64,000 nt of DNA from Flavobacterium sp. N2820 (GTDB lineage Bacteria > Bacteroidota > Bacteroidia > Flavobacteriales > Flavobacteriaceae), in assembly GCF_025947285.1 (NCBI RefSeq), contig NZ_CP110008.1:1379001-1443000 (forward strand), in the 5' to 3' direction. The notes under the pieces were generated by a model that did not search any database, was not told the origin of the DNA, and worked only from the letters and a program-made list of their open reading frames with translations. This document shows positions 58,563-64,000 of this stretch, in pieces. A program made the translations under genes and the position numbers. Positions within the stretch are counted from its first letter, which is position 1; every line of letters starts with the position of its first letter.

Positions 58563-59339
58563 TTAGTTTACAATTACTTTTTTCCAAGTTTTTTCTAAAT
58601 CATTTTGAAGTTCTACTAGATAAACTCCCGTTTCTAATCCAGAAACATTAATTTCTGCATTAATAGCGTTATCTGTTACTTCTATGGATTTAACAAAACC
58701 ACCTGTAATTGTATATACGTTAATTTTAGTTAAATTGGTTTTTGCTAAAATCGTAAAATTCCCATTGCTTGGATTAGGATAAAGTTGTGAATCATTTAAA
58801 GAAAAACTTTCGGTTCCAAGTGTGAAAGTTCTATCTAAAGTAACATCTCTATTTGCACCACCATGATAAGCCAATCCATAAGTTGCTGAGCTCATTCTAG
58901 CCCAAGCAAAATCAATAGATGTATCACTAAAATTAAATGTAAAATCATTTACATCACCCGTATTAAATGCTCTTGTTGCTACAATAGTTCTTAAACCAGC
59001 ACTTGGTGAATTATTTAAATTTGAGGTAATCGTCCAGTTGTTTGTTGCATCGGTTGTAGGAGTTGAACCTACCCCAACATGTCTTGCATCAACTAAGGTA
59101 ACATTGTTCCAATAAACTAAATCAGAACCGGCTTCCATTCCGCCTGTGAATGATCCAAATTGAAGTGCAAACCATCTGTCATTTGGCCCGGTTAAAGATA
59201 ATGTTGCAATAGAAGTTCCACTATCCAGCGTTAAATTTGCCGACATATTTGTGGACAAGGTAACAACTCCTGTCGATTTTTGCTGGGCACTTAACATTGA
59301 AATTCCCAATAGTAATAATAAAGTAATTTTGTTTTTCAT
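58563..59339 (-). CDS. DOMON-domain protein with T9SS type A C-terminal signal
   Basis: 258 residues. Signal peptide 1-18 (SAQ|QKS). DOMON-like beta-sandwich (~20-170; 'DRWFALQFGSF..GMEAGSDLVYW', 'FAWARMSS'). The C-terminal ~75 residues are a T9SS type A domain ('YPNPSNGNFTI', 'LTKINVYTITGGFVKSI', 'GVYLVELQNDLEKTWKKVIVN'). DOMON domains bind haem or sugars; if haem, this would be a secreted electron carrier, which is inference. Between the ankyrin and DUF5777 genes in one operon. Confidence 0.82.
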   Translation of the reverse strand: MKNKITLLLLLGISMLSAQQKSTGVVTLSTNMSANLTLDSGTSIATLSLTGPNDRWFALQFGSFTGGMEAGSDLVYWNNVTLVDARHVGVGSTPTTDATNNWTITSNLNNSPSAGLRTIVATRAFNTGDVNDFTFNFSDTSIDFAWARMSSATYGLAYHGGANRDVTLDRTFTLGTESFSLNDSQLYPNPSNGNFTILAKTNLTKINVYTITGGFVKSIEVTDNAINAEINVSGLETGVYLVELQNDLEKTWKKVIVN

Positions 59340-59345
59340 AGCTAA

Positions 59346-59858
59346 TTATTTTAAAAGATTAATAATTTCTTCGTTTTTGGTAAAAACAGCATATTCAAAA
59401 GCTGATCTACCCTCTTTATCTAATAACAATTTGTTGGCATTGTGTTGCAATAACAATTTTATAATCGAAATATTTTTGAATTGTACCGCATACATCAACG
59501 CAGAAATTCCAGCTTCATTCGTTAAATCAGGATTTGCACCATTTTGAAGTAATAATTCGGTCATTTTAAAATTCCCCTTAACTGTTGAAGCCATTAAAGC
59601 AGTTCCTTCAGATGATAAAAAATCAACATTTGCTTTATTATCAATTAAAAAAACAACCATATCAATATTTCCGCTGTAACAAGCTAAAATCAAAGGCGAA
59701 AAACCATGTTGATTTATTTCATTAATACTATTTGGCTTTTCCGAAATCCATTTTTTTGCTTCTTCAATAGTACCCTTTCGAGCAATATTAAAAAACGTAT
59801 TTTCTTGAGAAAAACAAGTACAACTACAAAATAAAAAAAGGAATAAAATATACTTCAT
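59346..59858 (-). CDS. Exported ankyrin-repeat protein
   Basis: 170 residues. N-terminus 'MKYILFLFLFCSCTCFSQ' is a signal peptide (Cys-rich, cleavage near FSQ|EN). Four ankyrin repeats follow: 'GFSPLILACYSGNIDMVVFLIDNKANVDFL', 'GTALMASTVKGNFKMTELLLQNGANPDLT', 'GISALMYAVQFKNISIIKLLLQHNANKLLL', 'GRSAFEYAVFTKNEEIINLL'. A periplasmic protein-binding role is likely; similar ankyrin proteins accompany haem catalases and redox operons in other bacteria. It lies 1 bp after the upstream OB-fold gene. Confidence 0.85.
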   Translation of the reverse strand: MKYILFLFLFCSCTCFSQENTFFNIARKGTIEEAKKWISEKPNSINEINQHGFSPLILACYSGNIDMVVFLIDNKANVDFLSSEGTALMASTVKGNFKMTELLLQNGANPDLTNEAGISALMYAVQFKNISIIKLLLQHNANKLLLDKEGRSAFEYAVFTKNEEIINLLK

Positions 59859-59859
59859 G

Positions 59860-60246
59860 CTATTTGATTACTGAACATTCGTCCATTTTAAATTCTTCTA
59901 ATAAATCATCATATCCTATAAACCTACCTTTTAATTTTATACTATCATTTAGATTTAATGAAACTCCACTTTCTTTCAGAATAGCAGACAAAGAAGTATC
60001 TACAGACAATATTCTATTTGCCAAATCTAAACTGGTAATTTTTCCGTAAATGACAATAGTTTTATCAAGGTATTTTGCATTTGCAAGGCTATCGTTTTTT
60101 CTGTAATCATTTTTCAAATCAATAACAGAAATAGCAAACGATTCCTTTTCATTCGAAATATCACGATGGCTTTTGTATACATAATTATATATTAAAACCG
60201 CAGTTATAATCACAAAAAAACAAACTATTAACAACTTTTTTTTCAT
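59860..60246 (-). CDS. Membrane-anchored OB-fold (tRNA_anti-like) protein
   Basis: 128 residues. Hydrophobic N-terminal anchor (~4-21) then a soluble domain with the OB pattern 'KYLDKTIVIYGKITSLDLANRILSVDTSLSAIL...LNDSIKLKGRFIGYDDLLEEFKMDECSVIK'. 'tRNA_anti-like' OB domains occur in small envelope proteins of Bacteroidota; ligand unknown. First gene of the minus-strand operon; its -7 box is TAAATTTG with TTG 21 bp upstream, back to back with the plus-strand operon promoter. Confidence 0.72.
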   Translation of the reverse strand: MKKKLLIVCFFVIITAVLIYNYVYKSHRDISNEKESFAISVIDLKNDYRKNDSLANAKYLDKTIVIYGKITSLDLANRILSVDTSLSAILKESGVSLNLNDSIKLKGRFIGYDDLLEEFKMDECSVIK

Positions 60247-60262
60247 TATACTAATTTTTATA

Positions 60263-60294
60263 CAAATTTAATTAAATTTATTTAACTTTATCAA
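60263..60294 (-). promoter_or_regulatory. Promoter of the OB-fold/ankyrin/DOMON/DUF5777 operon
   Basis: Minus strand TTG (60294-60292), 21-bp spacer, TAAATTTG (60270-60263), an exact -7 match. Confidence 0.65.
60283..60290 (+). promoter_or_regulatory. TAACTTTA -7-like box of the cytochrome/YceI operon
   Basis: One mismatch to TAnnTTTG, 29 bp before ATG 60320, within the divergent region. Confidence 0.45.
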
Positions 60295-60319
60295 TTATTA
60301 TTTTTATCCAAAAAACGCT

Positions 60320-60682
60320 ATGAAAAACAAAATTAATTTATTCATTTTATCTGGATTTGTTGTCTTTACAAGTTGCACAACAGATAGTATTTCAGACTTA
60401 ACTGAGCCAACCAACCTCAACGAGGTTACTTACACTTCGGCTGTTAAATCTATTATTGATAGCAATTGCATTGTTTGTCATGGAGATATTCCAACAAATG
60501 GAGCACCTATGTCTTTAACCACATACGAAAATGTTAAGGAAGCGGTTTTGAACCGAAACTTATTAGATAGAATATCAAGAACCGAAGGAACGTCAGGCGC
60601 AATGCCTTTAGGCGGACCAAGATTACCACAAAACGATATCAATGCTATTACTACTTGGATTGACAACAATTTTCCACAATAA
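60320..60682 (+). CDS. Monohaem c-type cytochrome lipoprotein
   Basis: 120 residues. Lipobox VVFTSC (Cys19). The haem-binding motif is CIVCH (Cys50, Cys53, His54), and a candidate distal ligand is Met95 in SGAMPLGG. The C-terminal helix 'QNDINAITTWIDNNFPQ' is the usual ending of small cytochrome c domains. Lipidated, so held at a membrane facing the periplasm (or outside). First of three plus-strand genes; divergent from the DOMON/DUF5777 operon. Confidence 0.85.
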   Translation: MKNKINLFILSGFVVFTSCTTDSISDLTEPTNLNEVTYTSAVKSIIDSNCIVCHGDIPTNGAPMSLTTYENVKEAVLNRNLLDRISRTEGTSGAMPLGGPRLPQNDINAITTWIDNNFPQ

Positions 60683-60691
60683 AATAAAACT

Positions 60692-61231
60692 ATGAAAATT
60701 AAATTAGTACTCCCGATACTTTTTCTGAGCATTTTGACAATGGCTCAAGAAAAAATGATTACAAAAAGCGGCACAATTACATTTGAAGCATCAGTTCCCG
60801 CTTTTGAAGAAGTAAAAGCTAAAAATTCAGGTGCATCATGTGTTTTAAATACTAAAACTGGTGAAATTGCCTCGTTAGCATTAATGAAAGGATTTAAATT
60901 TAAAGTTGCCTTAATGGAAGAACACTTTAACGAGAATTATGTGGAGAGCGCAAAATATCCTAAAGCTACGTTTAAAGGAAAAGTAGAAAACTTTGATTAT
61001 TCTAAAGTTACAACTTCTTTTCAAAATTATACACTCAAAGGAAAACTTGAACTTCATGGAAAAACCAAAGACATTTCTATAATTGCTAAAATTAGAAAAA
61101 ACAAGGATGGATTAGAAATTAGTTCTAATTTTTCAGTTAATAGTGATGACTTTGATATTGAAATTCCTAGTGTTGTTAGTAAAAAAGTTTCTAAAAAAGT
61201 AAATGTTTCATTAGATTTCTTACTGAAATAA
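60692..61231 (+). CDS. YceI-family lipocalin-like protein
   Basis: 179 residues. Signal peptide 1-18 (MAQ|EK). 'FKVALMEEHFNENYVESAKYPKATFKGKV' and 'YTLKGKLELHGKTKDISIIAKI' are the YceI pattern; the C-terminus 'FDIEIPSVVSKKVSKKVNVSLDFLL' closes the barrel. YceI proteins bind long isoprenoids (quinones, polyprenols) in a lipocalin-like cavity. Next to a cytochrome c it could deliver quinone-type cofactors, which is inference. Nine bp after the cytochrome gene. Confidence 0.88.
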   Translation: MKIKLVLPILFLSILTMAQEKMITKSGTITFEASVPAFEEVKAKNSGASCVLNTKTGEIASLALMKGFKFKVALMEEHFNENYVESAKYPKATFKGKVENFDYSKVTTSFQNYTLKGKLELHGKTKDISIIAKIRKNKDGLEISSNFSVNSDDFDIEIPSVVSKKVSKKVNVSLDFLLK

Positions 61232-61269
61232 ATTATTTTCTTACTTTTACGGAACAAAAATCTATACAA

Positions 61270-61938
61270 ATGAAAAAAATAACAAAAATTGCATTCGCAT
61301 TCTTTCTATTAGCGAGTGTTTCTATGAATGCTCAAACTGCATTAAAGAAAGGTTCTGTAACTTATAAAATGACCATGACTGGAAATGACGAAGCTGCAGC
61401 TATGATGGGCGAAAGCACAATATCTGTTCATTTTGATGAAAAAAATCAAGCAACAGATATGAACATGATGGGCGGAATGATGACAATGAAAACCATTACT
61501 CCAGTTGGAAATCTTAAAGATGCAAAAATGGCTATTGAAGTGATGGGCATGAAATATGAAATTATTGAAATTGGCGAAGAAGCTTTAAAAGCAAATAAAG
61601 GTTTAGGCAATTTAGAAAATGCTTTAGAAGTTAGTTACGATAAAAAAGATACTAAAGAAATTGCAGGTTTTAAATGCTACAAAGCAACTGTAAAAATGAA
61701 CGATGGTACTTCAAGCGACTTTTATATTACGGACGGAATTGCACCTCAACAAACAGAAGAAACTAAAGTTAAGCTTGCTGGATATCCTTTAGAAGTTAAA
61801 GTTACAACCGAGCAAGGTGAAATGTTGATGACGGCGACTTCTTTTTCAAAAGAGTTACCTAAGGATTGTTTTACAATTGGCGAAGGATACACTAAAGTAA
61901 CCATGGAAGAATTCCAAAAACAAATGGGAGGTATGTAA
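61270..61938 (+). CDS. Exported protein, DUF4412-like
   Basis: 222 residues. Signal peptide 1-21 (NAQ|TALKK). 'GSVTYKMTMTGNDEAAAMMGESTISVHF', Met-rich 'MNMMGGMMTMKTI', 'DTKEIAGFKCYKATVKMNDG', 'ITDGIAPQQTEE'. The 'D..EIAG..C.KA.....DG....FY.T..I' pattern fits DUF4412/GLPGLI-type exported proteins of Bacteroidota. The Met-rich stretch (nine Met in ~20 residues) could bind copper, but this is not shown. Third gene of the operon; a terminator follows. Confidence 0.75.
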   Translation: MKKITKIAFAFFLLASVSMNAQTALKKGSVTYKMTMTGNDEAAAMMGESTISVHFDEKNQATDMNMMGGMMTMKTITPVGNLKDAKMAIEVMGMKYEIIEIGEEALKANKGLGNLENALEVSYDKKDTKEIAGFKCYKATVKMNDGTSSDFYITDGIAPQQTEETKVKLAGYPLEVKVTTEQGEMLMTATSFSKELPKDCFTIGEGYTKVTMEEFQKQMGGM

Positions 61939-61957
61939 TATTTACCAAAATAATTAT

Positions 61958-61990
61958 CAAAAGACATCATTAATTGATGTCTTTTTTTTT
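61958..61990 (+). terminator. Terminator after the DUF4412-like gene
   Basis: AAAAGACATCA / TGATGTCTTTT around 61959-61984 with a TTAAT loop, then T9. Confidence 0.88.
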
Positions 61991-62210
61991 GCTCAGCAAT
62001 CAAAATAAGCGCTTTTTATTTTAAAAAAATTAAATTTTAAAACAACAACCCCAGTAAACACTGGAAAAAAAAATTGAAAATGTACAGAAAATCTGTAACT
62101 GACTTGTAAAAAGAGTTCTTAAATTGCCATAAGAAAATCAAGCAAATGTTAAGCAAATAAAATTTCAAAAATAACTTCTTTGTAGACTTTAGGGGTAGAG
62201 TTTGCAAATA
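61991..62210. other. Intergenic stretch without a recognised gene
   Basis: The full gap between genes is 61939-62253. Apart from the two terminators it is AT-rich and holds no convincing frame. A small hairpin CCAGT-AAAC-ACTGG (62053-62066) is followed by A9; it has no obvious role. Confidence 0.6.
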
Positions 62211-62240
62211 AAAAATCCCAATCATTCGATTGGGATTTTC
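62211..62240 (-). terminator. Terminator after carB (minus strand)
   Basis: Perfect 12-bp stem AAAATCCCAATC / GATTGGGATTTT (62212-62223 / 62228-62239), ATTC loop; A-rich left flank is the T-tract on the minus strand. Confidence 0.88.
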
Positions 62241-62253
62241 TTATTTATAAGTA

Positions 62254-64000
62254 TTATTTGGTCAAGTACATTTTCCTTCTTGCATACAAATCATAGAATT
62301 GATCATCTTTTAAATCGTCTATGAATAAGATACTTTCACCTGTTGATTTCATTTCTGGTCCTAATGCCTTATTTACATTTGGAAACTTACTAAAAGAAAA
62401 AACAGGTTGTTTAATTGCATATCCTTTTAATTGCGGATTGAAAGTAAAATCAGTTACTTTATTATGACCCAACATTACTTTTGTTGCATAATTTACATAC
62501 GGTTCGCCATACGCCTTTGCAATAAATGGAACGGTACGAGAAGCTCTTGGGTTGGCCTCAATAATATATACTGTATCATCTTTAATCGCAAACTGAATAT
62601 TGATTAAACCTACAGTTTGTAATGCTCTAGCAATTTTTTCGGTGTGGTCTTTAATTTGTTGCATCACAAATTCACCCAAGTTAAACGGAGGCAATGTTGC
62701 ATTACTATCGCCCGAATGCACACCACAAGGTTCAATGTGCTCCATAATTCCTATGATGTACACATTTCCATCAGCATCGCAAATTGCATCTGCTTCAGCT
62801 TCTATGGCACCATCTAAATAATGGTCTAATAGTAATTTATTTCCAGGAATAGATTTTAATAAATCTATTACGTGTTCTTCTAATTCTTGTTTGTTAATTA
62901 CAATCTTCATTCCTTGTCCACCCAACACATAGGAAGGACGAACCAATAATGGAAAATCTAATGTATCCGCTAATACAGAAGCTTCTTCTGCGCTTTCAGC
63001 AATTCCAAATTGAGGAAATGGAATCTTCAAATCAGTTAATAAATCTGAGAAACGACCTCTATCTTCGGCTAAATCTAAAGCGTCAAATGAAGTTCCTAAA
63101 ATTTTGATTCCGTATTTTGCTAATTTTTCTGCTAATTTTAAAGCCGTTTGTCCTCCTAACTGAACGATTACACCTTCTGGTTTTTCGTGTTGGATGATAT
63201 CGTAAATATGTTCCCAGAAAACAGGCTCGAAGTATAATTTATCTGCGGTATCAAAATCGGTTGAAACCGTTTCTGGATTACAGTTAATCATAATGGTTTC
63301 ATAACCACATTCTTTAGCCGCTAAAACGCCGTGAACACATGAATAATCAAACTCAATTCCTTGTCCAATTCGGTTAGGTCCCGAACCTAAAACCACTACT
63401 TTTTTCTTATCAGTAACGATACTTTCGTTGTGAACATATTTAGTTCCATCTGCTTTTTCAATTTCAGCTTCAAAAGTTGAGTAGAAATAAGGCGTTACCG
63501 CTTTAAATTCTGCCGCACAAGTATCTACTAATTTGTAAACACGTTTGATGTTTTGATCTTCACGTAATTTGTGTACTTGACTTTCCAAACACCCCATCAT
63601 GTGCGCAATTTGTCGGTCGCCATAGCCTTTTTGTTTTGCTTCTAAAAGCAATTCTCTTGGTAAAGTATCTACTTTGAAATTCGAAATTTCTCTTTCTAAA
63701 TGGAATAATTCTTCATATTGCTTTAAGAACCACATGTCAATTTTCGTAATCTCGTGAATTCTAGAAAGCGGAATTCCCATGGCAATGGCATCATAAATTA
63801 CAAAAACTCTATCCCAACTCGCAAAAGTCAGTTTTTCTATGATTTGTTCGTAATTTTTATATCCTTTTCCGTCTGCTCCTAATCCGTTACGTTTGATTTC
63901 AAGAGACTGCGTAGCCTTGTGAAGCGCTTCTTGAAACGAACGCCCAATTCCCATTACTTCTCCAACCGATTTCATTTGAAGTCCTAACGTTCTATCGGAA
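62254..64000 (-). CDS. carB: Carbamoyl-phosphate synthase large subunit, C-terminal part (5' end outside the window)
   Basis: The frame is open to the window edge; upstream of the internal Met at 63975 it continues as 'DRTLGLQ', so the gene starts beyond base 64000. About 580 residues are visible: the oligomerisation region, the second ATP-grasp domain ('PNRIGQGIEFDYSCVHG', 'MINCNPETVSTDFDTAD', 'VIVQLGGQTALKLA', 'YVLGGQGMKIV', 'IEANPRASRTVPFIAKAYG') and a short end 'LKDDQFYDLYARRKMYLTK'. It forms carbamoyl phosphate for arginine and pyrimidines. The C-terminal allosteric (MGS-like) domain of the E. coli enzyme is absent, as is usual in Bacteroidota. Confidence 0.95.
   Translation of the reverse strand, partial: SDRTLGLQMKSVGEVMGIGRSFQEALHKATQSLEIKRNGLGADGKGYKNYEQIIEKLTFASWDRVFVIYDAIAMGIPLSRIHEITKIDMWFLKQYEELFHLEREISNFKVDTLPRELLLEAKQKGYGDRQIAHMMGCLESQVHKLREDQNIKRVYKLVDTCAAEFKAVTPYFYSTFEAEIEKADGTKYVHNESIVTDKKKVVVLGSGPNRIGQGIEFDYSCVHGVLAAKECGYETIMINCNPETVSTDFDTADKLYFEPVFWEHIYDIIQHEKPEGVIVQLGGQTALKLAEKLAKYGIKILGTSFDALDLAEDRGRFSDLLTDLKIPFPQFGIAESAEEASVLADTLDFPLLVRPSYVLGGQGMKIVINKQELEEHVIDLLKSIPGNKLLLDHYLDGAIEAEADAICDADGNVYIIGIMEHIEPCGVHSGDSNATLPPFNLGEFVMQQIKDHTEKIARALQTVGLINIQFAIKDDTVYIIEANPRASRTVPFIAKAYGEPYVNYATKVMLGHNKVTDFTFNPQLKGYAIKQPVFSFSKFPNVNKALGPEMKSTGESILFIDDLKDDQFYDLYARRKMYLTK

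Noticed and set aside
62053..62066. CCAGT-AAAC-ACTGG hairpin as a terminator or small RNA
   Set aside because: Only five pairs, followed by A and not T on the plus strand; no promoter seen.

Overview
The window is AT-rich chromosomal DNA from a member of the Bacteroidota, most likely family Flavobacteriaceae (Flavobacterium-like). Five things support this. (1) Promoters match the Bacteroidota consensus TTG-N19/20-TAnnTTTG, and leaders are short with few Shine-Dalgarno sites. (2) gldI is present. (3) Three proteins carry type IX secretion C-terminal signals, two of type B and one of type A. (4) There is a bacillithiol gene (bshC). (5) There are Bacteroidota-restricted families such as DUF4295 and DUF5777. 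Almost everything is ordinary core genome; I see no prophage, IS element, CRISPR array or rRNA. The assignment comes from reading the sequence only, with no database search.

Layout. 1-6350: tail of a nucleoid-associated protein, a TetR-like regulator with an ABC1/UbiB kinase, an ABC-2 exporter pair and a T9SS surface protein. 6395-10156: an NrnA-type DHH phosphoesterase, gldI and two cyclophilin-FKBP fusion isomerases. 10205-14770 (minus): a small conserved protein, typA, rpsT, two tRNA-Glu and proS. 14870-19391: a Gly/Trp/Tyr-rich lipoprotein, an OmpP1/FadL-type porin, rimO and a YdcH-like protein. 19446-26838: a CstB-like persulfide dioxygenase-rhodanese, membrane proteins, a LysM-NlpC/P60 hydrolase and a three-gene acyl-CoA carboxylase. 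27017-36077: a B12-type radical SAM protein, a 1211-residue T9SS protein, bshC, a SUMF1-domain protein and ndk. 36139-43168: DciA-like protein, two lipoproteins, ftsY with an unlisted small membrane protein behind it, rpmB-rpmG-DUF4295, cinA, Hpt, FAH and exonuclease genes. 43250-55988: an E2 acyltransferase, a glycosyltransferase, a ParE/RelE-type toxin-antitoxin pair, an ABC-F ATPase, a methyltransferase, a LolD-like ATPase, MATE and AEC transporters, meaB and a FAD-linked oxidase. 55990-61938: hypothetical genes, then a divergent envelope cluster with a DOMON T9SS protein, a DUF5777 barrel, a c-type cytochrome and YceI. 62254-64000: the 3' part of carB.

Two signals are not explained by the gene list. 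First, at least ten places carry short degenerate tandem arrays whose unit is almost always 7 bp. They lie at gene borders, across stop codons, at a GTG start codon and inside three coding regions; three of the proteins affected share the tripeptide LNT because the underlying heptamer is the same. Some arrays are arranged as inverted halves. Second, three promoters (ydcH-like gene, cstB-like gene, biotin-carrier gene) each carry an ATGAyA-N2-TrTCAT dyad, the third with one mismatch. Its centre lies exactly 36.5 bp from the 3' end of the -7 box, the geometry of a class II Crp/Fnr-type activator.

Several start codons were moved downstream of the longest open frame because a TAnnTTTG box overlaps the upstream start or because only the downstream ATG fits the family.
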